NCBI GenBank assembly: GCA_015657535.1 | Contig: JADHZB010001441.1 | Coordinates: forward strand, 1 to 64,000 | Reading direction: 5' to 3' | Origin: Nephromyces sp. MM_2019 | Lineage: Eukaryota; Apicomplexa; Aconoidasida; Nephromycida | DNA: 64,000 nucleotides | In this document: positions 28,301 to 41,200 of the stretch, one piece after another | Position numbering within the stretch: the first letter of the stretch is position 1 | Layout of the letters: each line of letters begins with the position of its first letter | The notes under the pieces: model-generated | Seen by the model: only the letters and a program-made list of their open reading frames with translations | Told to the model about the DNA's origin: nothing | Databases searched by the model: none | Translations under genes and position numbers: made by a program

Positions 28301-31300
28301 GCCTCATACACTTGCCATAGCAATTCACAAAAATACCTGAGAAATATTCCTATAGGATGGAAGTTTCGCAGCGTACTTTGAATACCAATCTAGTGATGGA
28401 TCATCACCATCATTCAGGCCATCCTGCTTTGATTTGAGGCTAGCAGTTGTATACAATGAAGTCGAGCCTTGTGGGAGAGCCTCAAAAGATGCCTCATCCT
28501 CCTGCAGCTCAGAGTAACCGAAAGTAAATTTGGTGTGTAGAAAATTACCCTTAAATAAAACGCTAGAATTTGCATATTTCTGTATTTCGATATATTTATA
28601 AGACAGTTTTTTCCAGGTTCTCAAGAAGCTGAAGAATCTCACCTACAACTTTTCACTGTTGTATTATCAGCAAAAACAATGAAAATGGTTGTTTTTCGCA
28701 TTAAAACTTCTTCGGCACAACTCTCTATTCATCACAAGTAATTTGCTCATTTACTCGTTTATATTACGATGAAACATCACCCACGCTAAAATCAGCGATT
28801 TTATAGGATTCTTCAGCAAAAACACTGCAGTTCTCTCGAAATTGCAACTACAGCAAGCATCAGACACGATTACCAGAGTAAAATACCAAAATTTTAATCT
28901 TAGCAAATATATCAAGCCAAAAGCCCTATTGAAGATGAAAATTATGCAAGAAAAACTGGTAAGTAGCAGGCCTATACTGTACACTTTTCACACACAAAGG
29001 AATAGTTCTAAATAAGCCAAGCTGAAGTTAGAATATAAATACATCTCAAAATCTGTTGCAAAATTGAGCAGAATATTTGTTCTAAAGACCAAAGAAATAC
29101 TCACACACTCACAGTTTAAATCCTAAAGATTCACACACACGGTTGGAATCCTAAAGATTCACAAACTCATTTGGAATCTTCCGCACGTGCAAATACGCAT
29201 TTCAAATATTTCACACGCATATGCTATCTCCCATGCTTCATATGTCTATAATAACAACACACAATTAAGTTAATAATGAAGCTTGAGATTTCCCTGAAAT
29301 TAAAGCCTTTCACTTTGTACAGAAATAGCAAGCAATGAGCTTATTGAAAAACAAAAGCAAATACTTTGAAGAATATGAAGATGAACGAGAGCCTGTAGAT
29401 CTCCAGTCATCAAAGATATAAGTTCATAGTCAGTGAAAGCCTATGCAACACTTTGGGCTTGTATAATGGAGAGTTCCAATATTTGTGTGTCTGTTTACGT
29501 GAGTGTGTGTATGCAAATGCCTGTGGCCATGGCTTTTATGTTGTGTGGCGCCTGCACCTTGTTCTGGAGCTACAAATGTTTAAATCTCTGTTGATGTAAC
29601 ACACACCTACAACGACAGACAACACGACACACAGACACACCTCCTACAAGAATAAACAACCCCAAAACACGCACTTGCACTTACTTTGAAGGGGAACTCC
29701 TTCGAGTTATTTGAGGTGCCTAGCATGTTAGGATCAACAGAGTCAATGCACTTAATTAGCAGCGAGACCAGAGTATCTCTGTGAGAAGCTGCAAAATGAA
29801 GATTTAATACACAGCTCTTGAATCGTATAAATAAGATTATTAAGAATAGATGAAAAAGAAAAGACTCAGCAAAGCTGGTTTTTAAGCTCAAAAAGCTTAA
29901 CTCTATCGTTATGTTAATATGTTTAAAGGAGGCATTCTGACTGACAAATGTACACACAAAACAACACACAGTTTATTACTCAGTCTAGGACACAAGCACA
30001 CACACAAAATAACACACAATCTATTAGTCAGTCTCTCACGTATACACACACAAAACAACACACAGTCCAGTACTTGTAGAATAAAAGATATTATACAGTA
30101 AGAATACTACAAAACATGGTAGCAAAAGGCCTCCAATCAGAATATATTTTACGTACTAGAGGAAGCATAGCACAAAAGCACACACATCAATGGAAAAGCT
30201 ACTGCTTTTGAAAGGATTTAAAATAAAAGTAGAGGAATTCTTTATAGTAATTAGCTAAAGAGGTGCTAATAAAAGCAGTAACAATGTGAAACAGACATTT
30301 TAATTTTTGCTTCTATATCATTTCAGACCTTTGATTTACTATGTTTAAATCTATACTTTTTGGATTTACTATCGGCATAATCGGATCTTATGATGCTATA
30401 GCATATTATCATGCGGGAAGTTTAAGCATCCTTAGGGTTTGCAGGAGAGCAGAGTATATTCAACAAGATATTCTCTCCTTGGTAGCCTCAATTGAGCTTC
30501 CCAACATTTTCCTCAAACAGTGAGTTAATATTTAAACGTGAAGAAACGGCGAAAAGAGATGCCAGATTTTACGTGTGTAGAAAGGATTAGATCTTGCAGG
30601 TATGGTGGAAAAATCCTTTGCTTTAGCTAATACAGCACATAATTTCAAAATTATATCATACCTGCTCTATCAAGAGGAACTGCCTCTCATACAGCAATGT
30701 ATTAAAAAGACTAAAAACGACGGAATTGAGATACAAATCCCTGCAGTACTCTAATGACTGCGCACTGCAAGCAGAGACTATGCACCTGCTTCTACAAAAC
30801 TATGCCTTGAACTTTCAACTTCAAAAGCAGCTTGCTCTTAAAATTTCGTGTAAAGCAGTAAAAATAGAGGGCAGCAGCACCATCTTAAAGCAAAACAATC
30901 ACTATTGCTGCTTTAATTGCGAGCAGTGATGGGGGGAGTGCAGCGAGATTTAAGTGGTGGCAGCACTATACAGACGTTGTGAACACACACAGAAAAACCG
31001 GGAAATACAAGAAAAACATCAAAAATCAAAATTTCAACGCTACAACTTAGAGCTGGAAGCAAACAGTAAAAATCTGTAGAACATGCTCATACTGCACTAA
31101 TCCTCTTCATTTTTAAATATTATGTATGCTCCCAAACAACTACGCACACAAGAGTAGGCTGTACCTGGAAAACATGCGTAGCATCGCTTTAAAGCGGAAA
31201 GCCTATTATGCACGTGCTTCGAAGAGAGGTCACGATATTTCAGGAGGATATTCCGTAGCTTCTCCTTATCCTTGCTCTTTACATAGTGGAGCACAATATT

Positions 31301-32056
31301 TAAAAATTTGCCGTAGGAAAATCCGCATAGCTGCTCAGTCTTTAAAAACAACAAGTCATTACGAAGAATCTTAATCACTTTGCTAAGGTACTCTTTGCTT
31401 GCCCTGGGCGTCTTGCCTTCATTCTCTGGTAGTCCCCTAATAGAAGCCTTCGAAGCAAATGATTTCAAGAAGTTGGCAAATTCCAGAAAAATATCTCCCG
31501 CCGGCGTATTTGGCAAAGAGATGCTGTCACGCAAATTGGGGTCACAGGAACGGTCTTTTTTCAAAGCATTCTTCGTAGAGATTAGCTTAGTAGAATCTCC
31601 TTGCACACGTGCCCTCTTTGCTTTCTTCAATGAGTTCGAGGATGCTGAAGAAACAACTTCTCTAGGCAATTCACTACTTATCTGGTCTAATGACTTTTCG
31701 TAAGATTTCAAAGACTTGCTCTCCAATTTTTCTTCGAGACGATCGGATTCTAATGATTTTTTCCCTGCCTCATAGGTTGCAAACCCTGCAGCTTTTCTGT
31801 GCATAACGACTGTCCCAGGCCGCCTCCATTCATCCCATTTAAGAGACAAAGGCTCACAGCATACTTGAGGCCTTGATGCAATCGATGTGCCAAAGGCCAT
31901 CGATGTAGCACGCAATGAAGAAGTGCGGTTCTGAAGGTTCCGGAAACGAGACAGCTTCAGAACGCAAGGAAGAATGCTCGCCATAAGGAGAGGCCTCATG
32001 CTGCCGCCTCTTACCGGGCAGCAGATTCGACCAGTTCTACATGAGCCAAACTTCAA
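22336..32056 (-). CDS. Helical-repeat protein B (HPR/FASTK-like) with long Ser-rich C-terminal tail, exon model partly open
   Basis: Minus-strand exons, 5' to 3': 32056-31165, then an unresolved stretch with a likely exon 30757-30662, then 29788-29685, 28501-28337, 27542-27408, 26819-26754, 26646-26578, 26112-26081, 26056-25936, 25185-25080, 24970-24833, 24418-23370, 22749-22336. From 29788 onward the phases agree. The first exon has a basic, hydroxylated N-terminus (start at M1 or M20) that looks like an organellar presequence, then a charged linker. Helical-repeat exons follow, with fragments such as DTLVSLLIKCIDSVD, CCTARSMVALNTFK, ISLVITTISLQALLLL and EEILRLIAFSLVAELK. The last two exons add about 485 residues rich in Ser, Asp, Glu and Lys, likely disordered. 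No RAP domain is visible. One donor is GTTTTG, like the odd donor of gene A. At least one exon between 31160 and 29790 is missing, because the phases there do not match. Domain architecture (presequence, linker, repeats) resembles gene A. Function in organellar RNA metabolism is inferred, not shown. Confidence 0.6.
29099..29215. repeat. Imperfect repeat of about 30 bp (AATCCTAAAGATTCACACAC)
   Basis: Two good copies and about two decayed copies of a unit with AATCCTAAAGATTCACA lie in an intron of gene B. The unit contains a small palindrome-like core and a CA tail. Confidence 0.65.
29952..30066. repeat. Tandem repeat, 46-48 bp unit, about 2.4 copies
   Basis: Copies begin at about 29952, 30000 and 30046, each with ACACACAAAACAACACACA followed by a TATTA..CAGTCT spacer. 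It is intronic in gene B. A 60-codon plus-strand ORF across it is a repeat artefact. Confidence 0.8.
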
Positions 32057-35000
32057 TTAACGGAAGTTTCTTGAAGGAACTAGGTATTTGATTGCCCCGT
32101 ATAAGCGTACAGTTAGTTCGAATAAATGTTGAGCCGTATAAAAGTGTCTGTGACTTAACTATGGGAAATAATACGTGAGTCCCGGTGAGAAAGCAAAAAA
32201 TTGAAAAATGGAGTACACAAAACTAAAGAAGTGACTCACAGACAGGAATTAACATCGATAGCTCAAACATTGACTCTTCGAGGGATAATTAAGCACGAAG
32301 CAACCATTACAATAGTGGGTGACACAGCCATAAGAGCAGTTACCATCGAATATACACAGAATTAAACAAGGGAAAAGGTGGCAACTTCATCCGAGGAACT
32401 CTGGGATACAATACTTACAAAGTTTTCGCAAAATTAACAGCTTAAACTACCGCAGGAGTTGGTATTCATCAATAGCAGTGCATATAACTCGTGCAACCAG
32501 CGCAATACAGGAGCCAGAAGCTATGAAAATAGGCGGAGTAGCCGTCGGTATTTTGGTGTGAGCCACAAAAAATGATAGACCTACCTAGATATATACACAT
32601 TTAAAAGTGGAATCAGCAAAACGCTTATTAATAAGTTGAAGATGCACAAATTAATAAAAATTTGCCTGTGGGCCGCAGCACACAGGACTTTAGTGGATCA
32701 TACATCCTCCTGGGCCATGTCAGCACTAAGCGAAGGGGTGAATCCTTGGCAAGAGGTGTGCATACACTGCGGACGAGGCGGATAGCTACTCTTTGAAGTT
32801 ATCGAGCAACTAGCGATTATCAATTCTTCAGACGCCCTGAGTTCAGATACATATCTAAGAAAGCAGATAAAAACCTCCAAACATCGGAATGCTAACTGTT
32901 AAGCTAAAACGAAACTTTCTTCACATTTACAGTAATTTTTATAATTCTCACTACCAAAACCAATAAGTGTCCTCTACGTGAGTAGCGTTGAAAGAACCCT
33001 GGGTACAAGCCGCAGCTTCACTGATAATTACATCGATACTACTCTTCAAACGATGTCTAGACTTCGGTCCGCAGTGCAACCCGCTTGTACAGAGTGCTTT
33101 TGGCTGGAAACCCTGAATGCGCGCAAGGACGTGGCCTGCCTGAGCAGCAGTCCGCAATTGCAGGCACACCGCTGGCACTGAAGAATCTGATATCTCTGAG
33201 GATGAACCTTGACCTTTTAACTGACTGCATAAGCGTACTAAAAAGGTGGCTGCTCATGGAGCTCACTATTTCGTGCTCAGGATGATCACTGCGTATAAGT
33301 GTGACAGCTAATACACAAAATATAGTACCTTATAGTCGATCAAAATGAATTGGCGCCAAAGTAATACGATACGGCATCAGTATGTTCGGAGAAAGAATCC
33401 CGAAATGGTATAAAGTCGTGTTCCCTGTTCTATGCATTACGCACTACCCCGCCTGAATTTTCAAGACGAAAACGCGTGGCACGTGTGCCTGAGCAGCAGG
33501 GACGTACCTAGCATAGGTCAATCCGAAAGTACTTCACTCGAGTCCTCTAACTTCCTGCAGTAGAAAATAATGCTAATATAACAAGGAATTTACGGATTTC
33601 ATAGAGGTACCACAGTACTCTAAACTAAAGTTACAAACGTTATGATACCTCGAAGCTATGCGACTTGCGTCACGACAAACTAGGGCATATCTTGAGACAA
33701 CCTCAGTTTCATCCCTGTAAATAGTTATATTAATAGATTAAGTTTAGAAAAAAACACACTTCTTCATTGCAGGCGACCCAAACAGTTTCCCTTGATGTTT
33801 AGAGATTAACTTATAGTATGCTGCTCAATGATTGATTAATTCTGTTACAAGCCCGAAATAAGCGCATATAATTCGTTGTTTATTGCTTTGCACCATGGCA
33901 CAGGACTTGAGAAGGAAAGTTAGCATGAGCTTCTAGCTTTTCAGACTTTGCAAAGTACAAAATAATGACACCCGCGCACATAGTCCCTTAAACTGGTATT
34001 TGCTAGGCATCAATCTGCAACTGCAACACATGGAAGAAAGATGAACCCTACGTGAGTAAGCTTCTTTCAAGCAGCTTCCACTCACAAGTTAGACACCTCG
34101 CCGGAAAGGTAAGCGCTGCACTAGAAAAAAAAGTTTTATGACCTGCTTAAAACCTTTTAAGCCATTGCATCGTATATAAAATGCGTTCCAAAACCTTTGC
34201 TCGTTTACCTTTGTGCACTAGATTCTGCGTCTTTGGTGACCTATAGCCCCTGTTGTAGTGCTAGGATTTAAAAGTTTTTAAATACTAACACGCTAGCTGT
34301 TTTATATATTACGGGCTAGTGAAAAACTACTCCCAATATGAGCATATTTGCAGTCCTTGTTAAAGATCTTAAAGCTGAAATTTCTTCATAGCATCAACTG
34401 GATAGCTACAGCGCACTGAGTTCAGATTCGAGCGCATCATCAACTGAAAAGCGCGTTTTGTAGAGCAGCTATTGGGCTAGTTCAGCAAGTCCCGAACTGA
34501 CCTCCTTAAGCCAGCAGTGCTACGTAAACCCCGTAAGGGACTAACCCTTAAGCACAACCCCACTAATGCTAGGCAGGACCTTTTTGCCCTATTTGCTTGC
34601 AGTATAACCCACCCAATGGCTCTTGAAAACGACAAAACAAGCTTTCAAAACAATGAAGTTAACTGAGAAATGCTCCTGACTGAATGAAGCACAAGATCTA
34701 TACATAGTGCGAGAGATTACCTGAAATTTATTCCACAATCCTATTTCTTCCTAGCTAACAGTATTAAGTTCTTTTTTTATTAAAAAAGCCTTCACGAGTG
34801 TGTTGCAACATAAGCCCGTCATTGTAGGCAGTGCACAAGACGATAAAACTCAGCAAGGTAGTGTAAATAGCCGCTAACGGGAGGATGATGTGACTGAGAA
34901 TACCCTGTGGCATTACGTGAACAAAGGCATTAGCATTCTTGTGCAATCGATAAACAAGCGAGAATTATGAGGGTGCGTTTTTGATGGCGAAAACATATAC

Positions 35001-38000
35001 ATGAATTAGAACAATAAAAGTGAAGTTGATGAATTCCAAAGGTAGAAGTACCAACCAGGCAGCAAAATAAAGACCTAATACGCTGAAACGATCGATCTTT
35101 TGAACAAAGGGTGATTAAGCAGGATAGCGTTAGTTTCACATAATGCGAGACTATTTGAAAAGTCTGATAAGACACCTTTGAACATAAGCCACGTAGTTAG
35201 AGCCAATTCTCAAGCTAAAAAGTTTACCATGAATTTACTATAGTAGCGCATTCACTGGCTTCCGGTGAGGAATTTTCACAGAGCTGCTAGAGGATAATAG
35301 CTCCTAATATGACACTTGAATTTGTGCGCTTCGCCCAGAACTTTGCTATAGCGTGGGTGTAAATGCAGTCGACAAGAGTCTATGGCTCGATATATTGAAA
35401 TACATCACACTTACATACTTGAACTACTGCCATATTCGTGCCTTATTTTTTTTCAATTTTCACCCTAAACAGCGCCTGTTTGCGCTTACACTTTCCTTTT
35501 ATTTGACTAATAAAAAGCATTCTCTGCAGCTAAAGGCTTCGGGCCTACTTGGATTGCTCATGAGCACCAAACCACTGTGTCCCGTTACAACTTTTCCCTA
35601 TAGTTTTCACATTGCTAGTAGCTTTTGTACATAAGCCGCCTCCTAGTGCAAGCATTTTCAGGTCATTTGTGGCATATCAATACTACGAAGTATTTTTATC
35701 CTGTAGAAACTTTGAGACATATAATTAGGCTATGAGCTATGGAAAGTGCATTTGTGACAACCCGGTATAATATGTTATAAAACACAAAAGCCTTATGCTA
35801 TGGCGTCCAAATGTTATGCCTAATACGATCAAAAGGTGTCAAAAATAAAGTATAGGTGTAGATGACACCAAACTTTATCGTAGTGGTGTAATCATGACTT
35901 AATTGCTTGTATTGCCTGCCCTTTGTCGCACAAAAAAAACTTAGAATATGATAGGTACAGCCTTCTTTACTCGTGTTGCTCTACATTTGAAGGCATAAAA
36001 TTTCGTCATAACTTGTGGAGTTTTACTTTTTTGGCACCTCATATTAGCGCGTTTTACGTTAAAAGGACTATTAAGGCCATTGAAAACACCTTTAAAGTGA
36101 TTTTTAAAATCGAGAGAAGCAGCTTTCTCGAAGAATCAGTGCTGGATGTGTATATGAAGGTAGATGAACTTTGTATAGAATTTATTATCTGCCATCTTTC
36201 GGAATTTTCTAGCTTTGCACATTCAATGCCACTTCATTTAAAGTTGAGGAATACGCTGACTAGCTTTAAACCTGACATAGGACCGGTTTGACGACACCTC
36301 ATTTCACTTTTTGGTTCAACTTTTTTTGGGTAGCCTTAATCAATGTTACTTTCCTCAACTATTAATCAACCTTTTTGACTTTTCCCCATGAGACTCAAGA
36401 GCTAAAGGAGCCTGGTTATACCACATCCTGTTACTAGTAAGGTTAATTCAGCGCAAAGCTTACTAAGTATCATTTGCAGCTGAACTCTTAAAAAAAACTT
36501 ATCTGCCCAAAAACATTTCTGAATTGTTGCCATTTATTAGACCTAGCTATCAGTTGGTAGAAGACGTGCACGGTGGCACAGACGGTATAAAAAAGGTAAT
36601 AGCTCAGGAATTCGTGTCACGCTTCTCCTTACTACCTAAATTAAAGCAAAACTTCGACGTATATGCAAGCATTGAACTCATGTGCCTAAAGCAGGGTTAA
36701 AATTTTATAAACTAAATCAAGATTTAACTAGAAGGTGGTGTATCAAGTGTTGCAGCCATACACAAATTTTCCTACGGTTTAGTAATGTATAATTTGTAGT
36801 ATTTTTTTTCAGTACCATAACCGATGAATAGTAAAATCTCGCGTTATAGTGTTCCGAGGACTCTCTATTGTATGTGTTCGCTATACTTCACTTAGCATGG
36901 AATACGGGCATAAAGTTCTAAGACGGCTACTTATTTATTTCAGGCATCAAATACCTTGATATGCGAGGTTTCAGTATAACGCACTTTTCAGCTTGGCTTG
37001 CTCTTGCATTTACCCTGCTGTACGATTTCCGTGCAGCCAGCAGATGACAAGCCACATCAATAGGATGTAATATAATCCGTATGCATTGGTATCAACCTAT
37101 TTGCCTAACGGAAGCGCGTTTTTCCTATCTTCACCACGGCCTCCAAGAGGTAATGAGCTGTCCGTATAATGGTCTTCCGTAGCGCTTCGACTGCACACCG
37201 CTGGCTTCACCCCAGCTTTTCACCTCTCTGCATTCGGCGCGTATAAGGCACTGCCAATACTCCTAGATACATCGGTGATTCTTCCTGCTCAGTTTGCATG
37301 AAACGCCCAAAAGTGTACTCGCTCGTTAGGGATATATCTGTTTAATTTTTTGGCTGGACTTCACCGTGATTTTTACACTTGATACAGCTGCCATTGGAAA
37401 ATATTCTTTACATTACCTGTTATTTACACTTTTCCCTTGTTACCGAGCGGTCCAGTTGATGATCTTGAGCTTGAGAATACCCACTGATATTCTTGTATCA
37501 TTCTTGCAATGTCAGGGAAAGGTACGTTTCAAGGAGTGGATTATCAAAGTGTATATTGTAGTTGATTGCAGTGAAGCTTCTGTCTCCGTTGCGACACAAG
37601 CCGTGCGGCTATTGACATCCAGTGTGTATTCATTTAAAAATATTCCGAAGTGCATTAGATGCAACTTTCTTAGCATTAGCATGGTAGTTTAATTTAAGAC
37701 TTATTTTGAGAATTCTAGTATTTTTCTGATACTGCCATGTTTACTGTATTAAAATTAGCTTTAATTTCTAAAGTAAGAGGTGTTATTTACATGGTAGTAT
37801 TCTTTCGTTCTCAGTACTTGCTGTGCATGTGTCATCACTGAAAATATCAATATATTGATCAAGGCGTGATATCGAGCTGCTGGGTATATGTTTACATGGG
37901 ATAGTGTATAATTTTGAGATGGAAGGTGTAGCTTGCCTGTCAACCTTCGTGCTAGGGTTGTGTTTCCTCCGCCTGTTCAAACTTAGAGTATTTACCTGTC

Positions 38001-38222
38001 AAAAGTGTTGGAAAGGGATTGAAAATATGAAATTAAAATCGTGATTTTTCTAGTTTTCTACTGGCATCTTATACGAAAGTGGTGTATGTCTCTTTGAGAT
38101 GGTCTCGAAGTCGCATCTCCAAATAGCCCGATTCATGCAATTGTGCGGCTGACTGTTGCAATGAAAACTATGCATGAAAAAGGCTTAAGGATTCACTGGT
38201 AAATGATTCATTTCTTAGCATA
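32057..38222. other. Divergent spacer between gene B and OAT
   Basis: About 6.2 kb lies between two genes transcribed away from each other, so promoters of both should be inside. I see no recognisable gene or RNA. ORFs at 35923-36291 and 37366-37692 are just over 100 codons and within chance for this length. At 32950-33290 several frames on both strands are open at once and the G+C looks higher than around it. No TATA box or other core-promoter motif could be assigned. Confidence 0.45.
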
Positions 38223-41200
38223 TTGTTTTCATCAAGCATCTGCAGAATTATTACAAAAAGGACGTTCCAATGCCTGATTGAAAGGCGGAAAAGTAGTACC
38301 ACAATTTTCCTCATTGTATCCCGTCTTACTTTTTTTTCAGAACATTCAGTCAAAGTTCCAGGTTTCCTGGATGCTTTGACAACATCGCAGGATTATATTC
38401 AGCTAGAGGACAAGTATGGAGCTCACAATTACCATTCTATTCCTGTGGTGATAGAACGTGGCTCTGGGTGCAAAGTCTTTGATGTTGAAGGGAGGCAGTA
38501 TTATGATTTTCTTTCGGGATACTCAGTAAGTTATTTTCCCTTCGATATATCTGCTCGGTTGTGTATTAAGCTTCTATATTTTACGCCTATTGCATGAGCG
38601 TTTTGCTTGTTATAATTTGGTGTTTGATATTTTTGTCTGCTTGGCAAAGTGCTACCTGTACTCACTGCTGCTACTTTTGTATTCCTATCATTCGCCTATG
38701 CTATCCCTTTTTTGTTGTGAAATTAGGCGGTATCTCAAGGCCACTGCCATCCCAAAATAGCAGCAACGATGATTGAGCAGTGCCAGAAGGTTACCCTTAC
38801 CAGTCGAGGACTCATGAGCAGCATGCTTGGCCCATATGAGCGGTATGTTTGCGAATATTTCGGCTATCAGAGGCTTCTTCCAATGAACACAGGTTTGCGC
38901 CGATTAGAAGCAGGGCTATTATTTTGTTTAGGTGGTAAATTTTTTGCTCTATTCGTGAACTAGTAGAAAATGAAAAACCCTGTATATTATAATTTGATGC
39001 TCGTTTGTTTTATTTGATGTTTTAGAGGCCGCTGAGCGGGTACCAAAATGTTGATTTCGCTATGCGGTGCTTTGAGGATTGTTAGAGGCGAATTTTATAG
39101 TGGTAACATTTATTTATGACTGCTTTATCTAATACGGAAAAGACTAATATTTATGACGATATAATATTAGCTGTAACGTAGTTGAGTTATAAGCATTTGG
39201 GAAGCTGCTAATAACACTGAGTTTTGGCAATATGGTGCAATCATTTCGCTCCCTGTCTGAGAAGTGTCAAATCCGCTCTTCCAACTATTAAAGTGGCGTG
39301 ATAGCTGTTTCAATAGGCTTCTATAATTGAATTTTCAGTATTGCTGAGTTTAATTGTGTAGCATGCATAATTTTTTTGTGAAAACATGCTTTTTTATATT
39401 TCCAAGTTTCACAGGGAATTTTTTCCCTGTTGTGCAGGTTAATAAGAAGTGATAGCATTACATATGGTTTATGTCACTAGAGTAGGCCCTCATGAAACAG
39501 CACACAAGTAGCTATCATAGTATCTTATTACCCATTAAAGGCTTCCTAGTTAAGCGTTATGCCTGTATTCTGCTTCAAAAATACGTACAAGTAATTTACA
39601 AGAGTTTTTCCTGTTTTTTTGAAAATCCTTAATTTTTTATTGAGTTTAACCTTACTTTTAATTTTTTTGTATGCCTATAAACCTCTTGTTCTTTCTCTTA
39701 AATTTTGCGATCTTAGCCTTTTTCATCATATTTTAAATGCTTCAAGTTGACATGAAACACAATTTAACTCGTCCATCCAGGTTCTGAAGGAGGAGAAACT
39801 GCCGTGAAGCTCTGCAGGAAATGGGCGTATAGGAAGAAGCAAATTCCTCAAAACAGCGCAAAAATAATTTTCTGCAACAATAATTTTTGGGGACGTACAA
39901 TAGCGGCATGCAGCTCTTCTTCTAGTGCTGATTGTTATGAAGACTATGGTCCTTACACTCCTGGATTTGAACTTATCGAGTATAATGATATTCCTGCACT
40001 CGAAAAAGCGTTGGAGGTGAGTTGTCGTCAATTGTGGTGCTTTTATATTTTTTTTTGGCAGTTGAGGAGGGAGTATTTTTTGTATTCGAATATATCTCAG
40101 CAAATCTAATTTTTCATTGGTGCCTCGAATTTCGTCGCGACCGTCGAGTTACTATCGCTTCATTTTGTTTCTTTAGCAGCAAGGTGCTGTGAAGTTTATA
40201 ATTGGTCATAGTATCGATATTTTAAGCTTTTTAATTTCATGAATTTAAAGTGCGCTAATATTGAGGGCTGCTTTTCTTTTTGTTTATAGCTTAGTTGAGG
40301 TTACCTTAGTTTGAAATTTTTTTTGTAGTTTGAAAGTTTCACTCCACTTCTTGTTCACCGTTTGCAATTGTGTGTATGCGACTTTTTCTCCATTTTGCGT
40401 ATGTGTGTGTGTTTCTCTTCTCTACGTATTTCATGATTTTGATTGATGTTCTAATAATATTGAGCACGATATTTTATTGGATACCAGTACTTCTTTTCGT
40501 ATGAGCATTCTTAGCTGCACTGTCTGCAAGCTGTGCACTCCTGTTTTTTCCTGTTTACTCAATGAAAAGTACTGTGGCTTGGCTATGACAACTTTGTATA
40601 TTTGATAATTAATTTTAATCTTAAATGCTTTTATATTCCAATTTTTAGGATCCTAGTATTGCTGGCTTTTATGTGGAGCCTATCCAAGGTGAAGCTGGTG
40701 TTATAGTCCCTGATGAAGGTTATTTGAAGAAGGCGTATGATCTTTGTAAGGCTAAAAATGTGTTGTTCATTGCTGACGAGATTCAAACAGGGCTATGTCG
40801 GACGGGTAATATGCTTTCTACTATGCTAGCTGGATATAATTCTCCCAGATTTTTAATGCTTGTTTGTGCATGCTACTTTTTAAAGCTTTGGATAGCTGTT
40901 CATCCTAGCGAGCACGAGATTTCTGTGCGGAGTTATCGCCTTCTACTAGTCTTGATCTACATAGTTAGCGGCTTTTATGATGATTACTTAATCTTGAAGT
41001 TTCTCTTATTTTTGTTGGGTAATTAGTCTCTATTGTTAGTTCTCCTATTTGATTAATGTGGATTGCCATTTTCGATTAGGAAAAATGCTGGCCTGTGATT
41101 ACGACAATGTCCGGCCAGACATTCTAATTCTTGGAAAGTCACTTTCCGGAGGATTTTTACCTGTATCCGCTGTTCTGGCGGACGATGAGGTGATGCTGTG

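Noticed and set aside
30341..30523. 60-codon hydrophobic plus ORF
   Set aside because: It lies inside the unresolved intron/exon stretch of gene B on the other strand and has no support.
35923..36291. Plus ORF just over 100 codons
   Set aside because: No recognisable motif and no neighbouring exons in phase. About a dozen ORFs over 100 codons are expected by chance in 64 kb at this base composition.
37366..37692. 108-codon plus ORF upstream of OAT
   Set aside because: It could hold a missing first OAT exon, but no donor with the right phase stood out, and the translation resembles nothing I know.
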